DNA of 64,000 nucleotides from AP-15 sp963785565 (GTDB taxonomy: Bacteria > Pseudomonadota > Alphaproteobacteria > ATCC43930 > CGMCC-115725): positions 1 through 64,000 of the forward strand of contig CAWAVV010000035.1 in NCBI GenBank assembly GCA_963785565.1, written 5' to 3'. Every line of letters starts with the position of its first letter. Position 1 is the first letter of the stretch. This document shows, one piece after another, positions 46,865 through 63,500 of the stretch. The notes beneath the pieces were generated by a model. It had not been told where the DNA came from and did not search any database. It saw only the letters and a program-made list of their open reading frames with translations. Position numbers and translations under genes: made by a program.

Positions 46865-47062
46865 CTAAGGCGCCTGACGGCGCCGCTCGCCGAGAATTGT
46901 CTTTATACGGGCGATATCGCGCCGCACCTGGCGAAATCGGGCGGTGTTTTCGAGCTGCCCGTTGGCCCGCTGAAAGCGCAAGTTGAAAATCTCCTTGCCG
47001 AGCAGATCGAGCTGTCCGGTCAGCTCGTCATCGGTCTTGGCTCTGACGTCGCCCGCTTTCAT
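46865..47062 (-). CDS. rpmC: 50S ribosomal protein L29
   Basis: 65 residues, two helices near the exit tunnel. KTDDELTGQLDLLGKEIFNL and RRDIARIKTILGERR are typical. Its ATG overlaps the rplP stop by one base. Confidence 0.96.
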   Translation of the reverse strand: MKAGDVRAKTDDELTGQLDLLGKEIFNLRFQRANGQLENTARFRQVRRDIARIKTILGERRRQAP

Positions 47063-47484
47063 CACACGACTTCTTCGCCCGGGCGGGTGACGAACCGGGT
47101 GCCGAGCGGCAATTTCGCGGCGGCGAGGGCAAACGCCTCGCGCGCGGTCTCGGCCGGCACGCCGTCGAGCTCGAACATGATCCGCCCCGGCTTGACCCGG
47201 CATATCCAGAATTCGGGCGATCCCTTGCCGCTGCCCATGCGCACTTCGGCCGGTTTGTGCGAGACCGGCACGTCAGGGAACACGCGGATCCAAATTCGGC
47301 CGGCGCGGCGGATGTGGCGGGTAATCGCGCGCCGCGCCGCCTCGATCTGGCGCGCCGTGATCCGGCCGGGATCGGCGGCCTTGAGCCCATAGGCGCCGAA
47401 GTTCAACGTCGTCCCGCCTTTGGCGAGACCATGAACGCGGCCTTTATGCGCTTTGCGGTATTTGCTCCGCTTCGGACTGAGCAT
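47062..47484 (-). CDS. rplP: 50S ribosomal protein L16
   Basis: 140 residues. It helps position A-site tRNA. LSPKRSKYRKAHKGRVHG at the start, ARRAITRHIRRAGRIWIRVF and MGSGKGSPEFWICRVKPGR are diagnostic. Confidence 0.98.
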   Translation of the reverse strand: MLSPKRSKYRKAHKGRVHGLAKGGTTLNFGAYGLKAADPGRITARQIEAARRAITRHIRRAGRIWIRVFPDVPVSHKPAEVRMGSGKGSPEFWICRVKPGRIMFELDGVPAETAREAFALAAAKLPLGTRFVTRPGEEVV

Positions 47485-47490
47485 GGATCG

Positions 47491-48204
47491 TCACCCCAAC
47501 GATTCGCGCCGGCCGCGCTCGTGACTTGCCGGCGGGCCTTGTCCTTCGAGCGCCCGCTTCTCTTGCGCCATCGGGTCATGCGCCAGGATCTCGCCCTTGA
47601 ACACCCATACCTTGACGCCACAGATGCCGTAGGTCGTTTTGGCGGTGCCGTAGCCGAAATCGACATCGGCGCGCAGCGTATGCAGCGGCACCCGGCCTTC
47701 GCGATACCATTCCATGCGGGCGATCTCGGCGCCGCCGAGCCGGCCCGAACAGTTGATCCGGATCCCTTGCGCGCCCAATCGCATCGCCGATTGCACGGCA
47801 CGCTTCATCGCCCGGCGGAAAGCTACGCGCCGCTCGAGCTGTTGCGCGATGCTGTCGGCAACCAGCTTCGCGTCGATCTCGGGTTTGCGGATTTCGACGA
47901 TGTTGAGGCTGACCTCGCTTGCCGTGATCTTGGCGATATCGGTGCGCAGTTTCTCGATATCGGCGCCCTTTTTGCCGATGATCACGCCCGGGCGGGCAGA
48001 ATGCAGGGTGATCCGGCTCTTTTTGGCCGCACGCTCGATGACGATGCGCGAGACGCCCGCCTGCCCCAGCCGCCGATTGAGAAAGCGGCGCAGCCCGAGA
48101 TCGTCGAGTAGCAGGCCGGCATAGTCCTTGCGCGCAAACCAGCGCGAATCCCAGGTGCGGTTGATGCCGAGCCGCAGCCCGATCGGGTTGACTTTCTGAC
48201 CCAT
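47491..48204 (-). CDS. rpsC: 30S ribosomal protein S3
   Basis: 237 residues. It lies at the mRNA entry and includes a KH domain (ARPGVIIGKKGADIEKLRTD). MGQKVNPIGLRLGINRTWDS starts it; the C-terminal domain has GAQGIRINCSGRLGGAEIAR and YGICGVKVWVFKGEI. Confidence 0.98.
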   Translation of the reverse strand: MGQKVNPIGLRLGINRTWDSRWFARKDYAGLLLDDLGLRRFLNRRLGQAGVSRIVIERAAKKSRITLHSARPGVIIGKKGADIEKLRTDIAKITASEVSLNIVEIRKPEIDAKLVADSIAQQLERRVAFRRAMKRAVQSAMRLGAQGIRINCSGRLGGAEIARMEWYREGRVPLHTLRADVDFGYGTAKTTYGICGVKVWVFKGEILAHDPMAQEKRALEGQGPPASHERGRRESLG

Positions 48205-48219
48205 CAGGTCGTCTCCATC

Positions 48220-48603
48220 TCAGGCCGTTTCCTCGGGGCGTTCGCGCACGATCACCGTCAGATGCGCGAAATGTTTTTCGATCCGCGCCGAGCGGCCGCG
48301 GCCGCGGGTGTGAAAGCGCTTCAAGACAAAGGCCCGTCCGACCGTGGCTTCCTTGACATAGAGCCGGTCGACATCGAGCTGATGATTGTTCTCGGCGTTG
48401 GCGATCGCCGCCTGCAGCACCTTTTTGACGTCGCCGGCGATGCGGCGCCGCGAAAATGTCAATTCGGCCAATGCCGACGCGGCGGTTTTGCCGCGGATCG
48501 CCCGGGCGACGAGGTTGAGCTTGCGCGCGCTGATCCGCAGCCCGCGCAGGCTGGCCAAGGCCTCGCTGTCGTCCAGTCGGCGCTCGGCTGCCGGCTTGCT
48601 CAT
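48220..48603 (-). CDS. rplV: 50S ribosomal protein L22
   Basis: 127 residues. Its beta-hairpin lines the exit tunnel. LRISARKLNLVARAIRGKTA, LQAAIANAENNHQLDVDRL and FHTRGRGRSARIEKHFAHL identify it. ATG 48603 is chosen (MSKPAAERR); upstream sequence to 48672 is unsupported. Confidence 0.96.
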   Translation of the reverse strand: MSKPAAERRLDDSEALASLRGLRISARKLNLVARAIRGKTAASALAELTFSRRRIAGDVKKVLQAAIANAENNHQLDVDRLYVKEATVGRAFVLKRFHTRGRGRSARIEKHFAHLTVIVRERPEETA

Positions 48604-48604
48604 C

Positions 48605-48883
48605 TCAGGCTCTCCTGGCCTTCTTGTCGCCGGCGTGGCCGTAGAAGGTTCGGGTCGGGGCGAATTCGCCAAGCTTGTGGCCGATCATGTTTTCGGTCAC
48701 CAGCACCGGGATGAATTTGTGCCCATTGTAGACGCCGAACGTAAGCCCGACGAATTGCGGGAAGATCGTCGAGCGGCGCGACCACGTCCTGATTACCTGG
48801 TTGCGCCCGGACCGCCGCGCGTCTTCCGCCTTCTTCAACAGATAGCCATCGACGAAGGGGCCCTTCCAAACCGATCGGGTCAA
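48605..48883 (-). CDS. rpsS: 30S ribosomal protein S19
   Basis: 92 residues. MTRSVWKGPFVDGYLLKKAE starts it; IRTWSRRSTIFPQFVGLTF and MIGHKLGEFAPTRTFYGHAG are diagnostic. One base separates it from rplV. Confidence 0.98.
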   Translation of the reverse strand: MTRSVWKGPFVDGYLLKKAEDARRSGRNQVIRTWSRRSTIFPQFVGLTFGVYNGHKFIPVLVTENMIGHKLGEFAPTRTFYGHAGDKKARRA

Positions 48884-48910
48884 GCTCGTTCTCCGTGCTC
48901 GAAATGGGGG

Positions 48911-49738
48911 CTAGCGCTGATGGCGCCGGCGGACGATCAGCCGATCCGCCGCCTTGTTGTGACGCGTCTTTTTGCCCTTGGTCGGCTTGCCCCAGGGGGT
49001 CACCGGATGGCGGCCGCCCGAGGTGCGGCCTTCGCCCCCGCCATGCGGATGATCGATCGGGTTCATCGCCACGCCGCGAACCGAGGGCCGACGGCCGAGC
49101 CATCGGTTGCGTCCCGCCTTGGCGATGACGATGTTCTGCTGGTCCGGGTTCGACACCGCGCCTATCGTCGCCCGGCACTCGGCGCGCACCATGCGCAATT
49201 CGCCCGATGACAGGCGCAGCAGCGCGTAGCCCTGATCGCGGCCGACGAGCTGAACGTAGGTTCCGGCGGAGCGCGCGATCTGACCGCCCTTTCCGGCTTT
49301 CATCTCGACATTGTGGATGATCGTCCCGACCGGCATGCTGCGCAACGGCATTGCATTGCCGGGCTTGACGTCCACCTTCTCACCCGAGACGACCATGTCT
49401 CCAGCCTTAAGGCGTTGCGGCGCCAGAATGTAAGCGAGTTCGCCGTCCTGGTAGCGGATCAGGGCAATAAAGGCGGTGCGGTTTGGATCGTACTCGAGCC
49501 GCTCGACAGTGGCCGGCATATCCATTTTGCCGCGCTTAAAGTCAACGATGCGGTAGCGTCTTTTGGCTCCGCCGCCGCGCCAGCGCACGGTGATGCGGCC
49601 GGTGTTGTTGCGTCCGCCCTTGCCGCGCAAACCCTCGCTTAAGGCTTTGACCGGCTTGCCCTTCCACAGCTCGCTGCGGTCGACGATGACCAGCTCGCGG
49701 CGCGACGGGGTGGTTGGGTTGAAGGTTTTTAGCGCCAT
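48911..49738 (-). CDS. rplB: 50S ribosomal protein L2
   Basis: 275 residues. It is needed for subunit association and the peptidyl-transferase centre. LKTFNPTTPSRRELVIVD opens it; RPSVRGVAMNPIDHPHGGGE contains the conserved His of the active-centre loop, and the C-terminus ends IVRRRHQR. Confidence 0.98.
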   Translation of the reverse strand: MALKTFNPTTPSRRELVIVDRSELWKGKPVKALSEGLRGKGGRNNTGRITVRWRGGGAKRRYRIVDFKRGKMDMPATVERLEYDPNRTAFIALIRYQDGELAYILAPQRLKAGDMVVSGEKVDVKPGNAMPLRSMPVGTIIHNVEMKAGKGGQIARSAGTYVQLVGRDQGYALLRLSSGELRMVRAECRATIGAVSNPDQQNIVIAKAGRNRWLGRRPSVRGVAMNPIDHPHGGGEGRTSGGRHPVTPWGKPTKGKKTRHNKAADRLIVRRRHQR

Positions 49739-49753
49739 TGCCCCGGCTCCGTC

Positions 49754-50086
49754 TCAAATCCCCGTGGTCACGTCGATCCTCTGGCCTTCGCCGAGGGTGA
49801 CGATCGCTTTTTTGGTGTCGGACCGGCGCCCGAGACGCCCGCGGAAACGCTTGATCTTGCCCATGACGCGGATCGTGTTGACCGCGGTCACCTTGACATT
49901 GAACAGCCCCTCGACCGCGGCCTTGACTTCGCGCTTGGTCGCCGTCAGCGACACGCGAAAGATCACCTGGTTGTGTTCCGAGGCGTTCGTTGCCTTTTCG
50001 GTGATCACCGGGGTCCGAATGATGTCGTACATCTGCTCGCGCGTCAGTCTTGTCTCGACGCGCGGAATGACGCGAAACCGGCTCAT
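49754..50086 (-). CDS. rplW: 50S ribosomal protein L23
   Basis: 110 residues with a slightly extended N-terminus. It sits at the tunnel exit and docks SRP and trigger factor. YDIIRTPVITEKATNASEHN and VTAVNTIRVMGKIKRFRGRL are typical. It overlaps rplD by four bases. Confidence 0.97.
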   Translation of the reverse strand: MSRFRVIPRVETRLTREQMYDIIRTPVITEKATNASEHNQVIFRVSLTATKREVKAAVEGLFNVKVTAVNTIRVMGKIKRFRGRLGRRSDTKKAIVTLGEGQRIDVTTGI

Positions 50087-50706
50087 TTGAGGCGCGCCTC
50101 TAGATGCTGCACCGCGTCGCGGGTGAGGACAAGCATGTCGCGCCGCAGGATATCGTAAACATTGGCGCCCTGCTGCGGCAGCACGTCGACCCGCGGCAAA
50201 TTTCGCGCGGCCCGGGCGAAATTCTCGTCGACCGCCGGGCCGTCGATGATCAGGACCGAATCCCAGCCGAGCACCGCCAGTCGAGCCCGCAGCGCCTTAG
50301 TTTTGGCTTCTTCGGACCGGGCGGCGTCGATGACCACGAGCTTGCCCTCGCCATGCTTCGCCGACAGCGCGGTCTTGAGGCCGAGTCGGCGCACTTTCTT
50401 TTGCAGGCCGAAGGCGTGGCTGCGCACGACCGGGCCAAAAATCCGGGCGCCGCCGCGAAACTGCGGCGAGCGCAAGCTGCCCTGACGGGCGCGGCCCGTC
50501 CCCTTTTGCTTATAGGGCTTTTTGGTCGTGCCCTGGATGTCGCTGATGCCTTTGGTCTTGTGCGTGCCGGCGCGGCGTTTGGCGAGCTGCCAATTGACGA
50601 CCCGGGCGAGGATGTCGCCGCGGATCGGAAGCCCGAACACGGTGTCGTCGAGCTCGATGTCGCCGACCTCCTGATTGTCGAGATTGCGCACGACGAGCTT
50701 GCTCAT
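50083..50706 (-). CDS. rplD: 50S ribosomal protein L4
   Basis: 207 residues. The tunnel loop carries KPYKQKGTGRARQGSLRSPQ and GGARIFGPVVRSHAFGLQKK. ATG 50706 overlaps the end of rplC by four bases. No S10-type leader attenuator is obvious upstream of rpsJ, so E. coli-style L4 control is not supported here. Confidence 0.97.
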   Translation of the reverse strand: MSKLVVRNLDNQEVGDIELDDTVFGLPIRGDILARVVNWQLAKRRAGTHKTKGISDIQGTTKKPYKQKGTGRARQGSLRSPQFRGGARIFGPVVRSHAFGLQKKVRRLGLKTALSAKHGEGKLVVIDAARSEEAKTKALRARLAVLGWDSVLIIDGPAVDENFARAARNLPRVDVLPQQGANVYDILRRDMLVLTRDAVQHLEARLK

Positions 50707-51416
50707 GTGGGCTCCCCCGCCGGAGCTTCGACCGTTTCCGGCGCGCGGCGCAACGCGGCGGGGAAGGGGAGCCCCTCCGGCGCCGCGCGTTTGGCCGCGT
50801 CCTTGACCAGGACAAAACCGCCCTTGCTGCCCGGGATCGCGCCCTTGATCATCAGCACACCGCGCTCGGCATCGGCCGAAATCACCTCGAGGCTCTGGAT
50901 CGTCACCCGGGCGGCCCCGAGATGCCCAGCCATCTTCTTGTTTTTGAATGTTTTGCCCGGGGATTGGCGTTGGCCGGTCGAGCCGTGGCTGCGGTGCGAC
51001 ACCGAAACCCCGTGACTGGCGCGCAGCCCGCTGAAATTGTGCCGCTTCATCGCGCCGGCGAAACCTTTGCCGATGCTGATGCCGACGACGTCGACCCGCT
51101 GTCCCGGGACGAAATGCGCGGCGCTGATCTCGGCCCCGACCTCGACCAGTGCATCCGCGGAGACGCGAAACTCGGCGAGCCGGGCCTTCGGCTCGACCTC
51201 CGCCTTGGCAAAGTGGCCGCGCTGCGCCTTCGAGACGTTTTTGACCTTGGCCGTGCCGACGCCGAGCTGCAGCGCGCAATAGCCATCCTTTTCCGGGGTC
51301 CGCACCGCGACGACCTGGCAATTGTCGACCGCGAGCACGGTTACCGGCACGTGATTGCCGTCATCGGTGAAGATCCGGGTCATGCCGAGCTTGCGCGCGA
51401 GAAGGCCGGTGCGCAT
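50703..51416 (-). CDS. rplC: 50S ribosomal protein L3
   Basis: 237 residues. MRTGLLARKLGMTRIFTDDG starts it; the extended loop near the peptidyl centre has HGVSVSHRSHGSTGQRQSPG and KMAGHLGAARVTIQSLEV. Confidence 0.97.
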   Translation of the reverse strand: MRTGLLARKLGMTRIFTDDGNHVPVTVLAVDNCQVVAVRTPEKDGYCALQLGVGTAKVKNVSKAQRGHFAKAEVEPKARLAEFRVSADALVEVGAEISAAHFVPGQRVDVVGISIGKGFAGAMKRHNFSGLRASHGVSVSHRSHGSTGQRQSPGKTFKNKKMAGHLGAARVTIQSLEVISADAERGVLMIKGAIPGSKGGFVLVKDAAKRAAPEGLPFPAALRRAPETVEAPAGEPT

Positions 51417-51426
51417 CGCACGTTCC

Positions 51427-51735
51427 TCAGAGCTTGATTTCGACGTCGACGCCGGCGGCGAGATCGAGCTTCATCAGCGCGTCGACGGTTTGCGGCGTCG
51501 GATCGACGATGTCGAGCACGCGCTTGTGGGTGCGGATCTCGAATTGCTCGCGCGACTTCTTATCGATGTGCGGCGAGCGCAGCACGGTGAACTTCTCGAT
51601 CTTGGTCGGCAGCGGGATCGGACCGCGTATCCGCGCGCCAGTCCGCTTTGCGGTATTGACGATCTCGCTCGTCGACTGATCGAGGACGCGGTGATCGTAG
51701 GCCCGCAATCGTATGCGGATGTTCTGATTGTCCAT
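51427..51735 (-). CDS. rpsJ: 30S ribosomal protein S10
   Basis: 102 residues; also the NusE partner in antitermination. NIRIRLRAYDHRVLDQSTSE starts it; GPIPLPTKIEKFTVLRSPHI is diagnostic. Only 44 bases separate it from tuf. Confidence 0.98.
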   Translation of the reverse strand: MDNQNIRIRLRAYDHRVLDQSTSEIVNTAKRTGARIRGPIPLPTKIEKFTVLRSPHIDKKSREQFEIRTHKRVLDIVDPTPQTVDALMKLDLAAGVDVEIKL

Positions 51736-51779
51736 TTGGCGTTTTCGTCCCCCAATAGGGCCTTGTTGGTTTGGCTTGG

Positions 51780-52970
<1,191 letters not shown>

Positions 52971-53007
52971 CGTCCTGTTCTCCGCTCAAACCCGCTCGGC
53001 GCCGTGT

Positions 53008-55083
<2,076 letters not shown>

Positions 55084-55173
55084 GAAAAAAGCTCCGAGGT
55101 GCGGCGGTAACGCGCGGGCCGACCAAGATGTTGTAATGATGGGTCTCTTTGGCCCGGCTGCTCCGCCCCCTCG

Positions 55174-55644
55174 CTACCAACGATAGTGCGAGAAGGCCTT
55201 GTTCGCATCGGCCATCCGATGCGTGTCCTCCCGTCTCTTGACCGCGACACCGCGATTATTGGCGGCGTCGAGCAGTTCGCCCGAGAGCCGCTCCTCCATC
55301 GTGTTTTCGCCGCGCCCGCGCGAGCTCGAGATCAGCCAGCGGATCGCTAGCGCCTGGCTGCGGTCGGGTCGAACCTCGACCGGCACCTGATAGGTGGCGC
55401 CGCCGACCCGTCGCGAGCGCACCTCGACGGCGGGCCGCACATTGCCGAGGGCATCGTGAAAGACCCGCAGGGCGTCCTGCCCGCTGCGCTTGGTGATGCG
55501 GTCGAGGGCGCCGTAAACGATCCGTTCGGCGACCGATTTCTTGCCCTCGTACATCAGGCAGTTCATGAACTTGGTCAGCACGGGGTCGCCGAATTTGGCG
55601 TCCGGCAGGACCTCGCGTTTGACCGCGGCGCGACGGCGCGACAT
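55174..55644 (-). CDS. rpsG: 30S ribosomal protein S7
   Basis: 156 residues. It organises the 30S head and may autoregulate the str operon, as in E. coli. MSRRRAAVKREVLPDAKFGD starts it; VEVRSRRVGGATYQVPVEVR and the final KAFSHYRW are diagnostic. Confidence 0.98.
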   Translation of the reverse strand: MSRRRAAVKREVLPDAKFGDPVLTKFMNCLMYEGKKSVAERIVYGALDRITKRSGQDALRVFHDALGNVRPAVEVRSRRVGGATYQVPVEVRPDRSQALAIRWLISSSRGRGENTMEERLSGELLDAANNRGVAVKRREDTHRMADANKAFSHYRW

Positions 55645-55653
55645 GGCCTTCTC

Positions 55654-56025
55654 CTATCTCGGGCGCTTTGCGCCGTATTTCGAGCGGCGTTGCCGGCGAT
55701 CCTTGACGCCCTGAGTGTCGAGCGTACCGCGAATGATGTGATAGCGCACCCCAGGCAGATCCTTGACCCGACCGCCGCGGATCAGCACCACAGAATGCTC
55801 CTGTAGATTGTGTCCTTCGCCGGGGATGTAGCTCGTCACCTCGAAGCCGTTGGTCAGACGCACGCGCGCCACTTTGCGCAGCGCCGAGTTGGGCTTTTTC
55901 GGGGTCGTCGTGTAGACGCGGGTGCACACCCCGCGCTTTTGCGGGCAGGCCTCCATCGCCGGCACCTTGTCGCGCGCGACCTGAGGCCGTCGCGGATTTC
56001 GAATCAGCTGGTTTATCGTCGGCAT
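55654..56025 (-). CDS. rpsL: 30S ribosomal protein S12
   Basis: 123 residues at the decoding centre. MPTINQLIRNPRRPQVARDK starts it. The two lysines linked to streptomycin response (in TTPKKPNSALRK and GRVKDLPGVRYH) are wild type. ATG 56025 has GAGGGTGTGAGA upstream; the open extension to 56133 is not family-like. First gene after the promoter at 56195. Confidence 0.98.
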   Translation of the reverse strand: MPTINQLIRNPRRPQVARDKVPAMEACPQKRGVCTRVYTTTPKKPNSALRKVARVRLTNGFEVTSYIPGEGHNLQEHSVVLIRGGRVKDLPGVRYHIIRGTLDTQGVKDRRQRRSKYGAKRPR

Positions 56026-56194
56026 TCTCACACCCTCAAGCACGAAAACCGCCCGACGCCGTTGTCGCGCCGGTGCGATAAAGCACCTCCACCAGGAATA
56101 GTGTCGCACCCGCTCGCAAGGGCGCAGAGCCACGCCGTGATGATCAGGCCGCGTCTAGGTGGCTTCCTACGGCCAGCCCCGAGAAAGAACGCTC

Positions 56195-56223
56195 ATATAA
56201 TTGTCCGGCGCCCCGCGGGTCAA
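56195..56223 (-). promoter_or_regulatory. Sigma-70-type promoter of the str operon
   Basis: On the minus strand TTGACC (56223-56218), an exact 17-base spacer and TTATAT (56200-56195) form a strong consensus-like promoter in the rpoC-rpsL gap. Transcription would start near 56187, leaving a leader of about 160 bases before rpsL. Confidence 0.65.
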
Positions 56224-56252
56224 GCCCCCTTGGCTCGAAAGCAGACGAGGAC

Positions 56253-56274
56253 GGAGGCAGGCGAGCCTGCCTCC
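56253..56274 (-). terminator. Hairpin after rpoC
   Basis: GGAGGCAGG and CCTGCCTCC form a perfect 9-bp stem with a four-base loop, eight bases beyond the rpoC stop. A T-run is lacking (TCTGCTTT follows at a distance), so termination may be partial. It separates rpoBC from the str promoter. Confidence 0.6.
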
Positions 56275-56281
56275 CTCGACG

Positions 56282-60457
<4,176 letters not shown>

Positions 60458-60532
60458 GAACGACCCCTTTTGGAAACTCTGTGATTGCGCGGCCGGCGCG
60501 TGGCGGGCAGTCTTACTTAAATCAGATCCTGC

Positions 60533-63500
60533 TCAATAGTCGCGCTCCTCCAGCTCGACGTTGAGGCCGAGCGACCGCAGCTCCTTGACCAGCACATTGA
60601 AGGATTCGGGGATGCCGGCCTCGAAATTGTCGTCGCCGCGGACGATCGCCTCATAGACCTTGGTGCGGCCCGACACGTCGTCCGACTTGACCGTCAGCAT
60701 CTCTTGCAGAGTGTATGCCGCGCCGTAGGCCTCGAGCGCCCAAACCTCCATCTCGCCAAACCGCTGGCCGCCGAACTGGGCCTTGCCGCCCAGCGGTTGC
60801 TGGGTGACGAGGCTATAGGGGCCGATCGAGCGCGCATGGATCTTGTCATCGACGAGGTGGTGCAGCTTCATCATATAGATATAGCCGACCGTAACCTTAC
60901 GATCGAACGCCTCGCCGGTGCGGCCATCGACGAGGGTCACTTGGCCCGAGGACGACAGCCCCGCCTTTTCCAGCATCGCCACGATGTCGGCTTCGCTGGC
61001 GCCATCGAAAACCGGGCTCGCCATCGGTACGCCGTGCGTGAGGCTTCCGGCGAGCTCGATCAGCTCGTCCGGCGCAAGGCGGGCGATCTCGGCGCCATCC
61101 GGTCCCTGATACATCTCGCCAAGAATGCCGCGCAGCGTGCCGTCGCCGGCACCGCGCCTGACCGCGGCCAACACGTCGCCGATACGCCGGCCGAGACCGG
61201 CCGCGGCCCAGCCGAGATGGGTTTCGAGGATTTGGCCGACATTCATTCGGCTCGGGACGCCGAGCGGATTAAGGACGATATCGACCGGGGTGCCGTCCTC
61301 GAGATAAGGCATGTCCTCGCACGGCATGATGCGCGAGATCACGCCCTTGTTGCCGTGACGGCCGGCCATCTTGTCCCCGGGCTGCAGCTTGCGCTTTACG
61401 GCAACAAAGGCCTTGACCATCTTCATCACGCCGGGCGGCAGCTCGTCGCCACGTTGCAATTTCTCGACCTTGTTCTCAAAGCGAGCGGTGAGTTCGGCGA
61501 CGGCATCCTCCATCTGCTTTTTCAGCGCTTCGATGTCGGCCATCCGGGCGTCGTCGCGAATCGAAATCTGCTTCCACAGCGCCGGCGCATGCTCGGCCAG
61601 CACCGCTTCGGTGAGCTCGGTCCCCGATTTCATCCCCCTAGGACCACCGACCGCGGTCTGACCCAGCATCAATTCCTTGAGCCGGGCGGCAAAGCTGCGC
61701 TCGAGGATCGCGCGCTCGTCGTCGCGATCCTTGGCCAGCCGCTCGATTTCGGCGCGCTCGATCGCCAGTGCGCGCTCGTCCTTGTCGACGCCGCGCCGCG
61801 AGAACACCCGCACTTCGACGATCGTGCCGGAGACGCCGGGTGGCAGGCGCAACGACGTGTCGCGCACATCAGAGGCCTTTTCGCCAAAGATCGCGCGCAG
61901 CAGCTTTTCCTCGGGCGTCATCGGCAACTCACCCTTGGGAGTGACCTTGCCGACCAGGATATCGCCCGGCTTGACCTCGGCGCCGATATAGATGATGCCG
62001 GCTTCGTCGAGGTTCTTCAGCGCCTCCTCCCCGACATTCGGGATGTCTCGGGTGATCTCCTCCTGACCGAGCTTGGTGTCGCGCGCCATCACCTCGAACT
62101 CCTCGATATGGATCGAGGTGAAAACGTCGTCAGAGACGATGCGCTCGGAAATCAGGATCGAATCCTCGAAATTGTAGCCGTTCCACGGCATGAAGGCGCA
62201 CAACACGTTGCGCCCCAGGGCCAGCTCGCCGAGCTGGGTCGATGGGCCGTCGGCGATGATGTCGCCGGCGCCGACCTGATCGCCGACATTGACCAACGGC
62301 CGCTGCGTGATGCAGGTGTTCTGATTCGAGCGTTGGAACTTCAACAAATTGTAGATATCGACGCCCGAGGCGGCCGACGACGTCTCGGCGGTGGCCCGAA
62401 CCACGACGCGGGTTGCGTCCACCTGGTCGACCACGCCCGAGCGGCGGGCGATGATCGTGACCCCGGAGTCGCGGGCCACCGTCTCCTCCATGCCGGTGCC
62501 GACGAGCGGCGCCTCGGCGCGGATCAGCGGCACCGCCTGGCGCTGCATGTTCGAGCCCATCAGCGCGCGGTTGGCGTCGTCGTTTTCGAGAAACGGGATC
62601 AACGCCGCGGCCACCGAAACCAGCTGCTTCGGCGACACGTCGATCAGGTCGATGTCCTGCGGCCGCTGCATGACGAAATCGCCGCCTTTGCGGCAATTCG
62701 TCAGGTCGGCTGTGATCCGGCCCTCCCCATCGGTCTCGACATTGGCCTGGGCGATCGCATAGCGGCCCTCGTCCATCGCCGACAGGTAGACGACGTCGTC
62801 AGTGACCCGGCCGTCGACGACCCGACGATAGGGGCTCTCGATAAAGCCGTACTGATTGACCCTGGCATAGGTGGCCAGGCTGTTGATCAAACCGATATTG
62901 GGACCCTCCGGCGTTTCGATCGGGCAGATCCGCCCGTAATGGGTCGGATGCACGTCTCGCACCTCAAAGCCGGCGCGTTCCCGGGTCAGACCTCCGGGGC
63001 CCAAAGCCGACAGCCGCCGCTTGTGGGTGATCTCGCTGAGCGGGTTGGTCTGATCCATGAATTGCGATAGCTGCGAGGAACCGAAAAACTCGCGCACCGC
63101 GGCGGCCGCTGGTTTCGCATTGATCAGATCGTGCGGCATGACGGTGTCGATCTCGACCGAACTCATGCGTTCGCGGATCGCTCGCTCCATGCGCAGCAGG
63201 CCGACGCGGTACTGGTTCTCCATCAGCTCGCCGACCGAGCGCACCCGGCGGTTGCCGAGATGATCGATATCGTCGATCTCGCCGCGGCCGTCCTTGAGCT
63301 CGACCAGTACTTTGAGGATCGCCAGGATATCGGCCTTGCGCAGGGTGCGCACGCTGTCGTCGGTGTCGAGCCCCAGCCGCGAGTTCATCTTGACCCGACC
63401 GACCGCGGACAGATCATAGCGTTCGGGATCAAAAAACAGGCTGTTGAACAGCGTTTCCGCGGTCTCCAGGGTCGGCGGCTCGCCCGGGCGCATGACTCGA

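Noticed and set aside
51736..51779. S10-type leader attenuator controlled by L4
   Set aside because: The gap between tuf and rpsJ is only 44 bases, too short for the known leader structure.
60704..63070. A 788-codon open frame on the plus strand opposite rpoB
   Set aside because: Antisense shadow of rpoB; no start signal and no recognisable domain.
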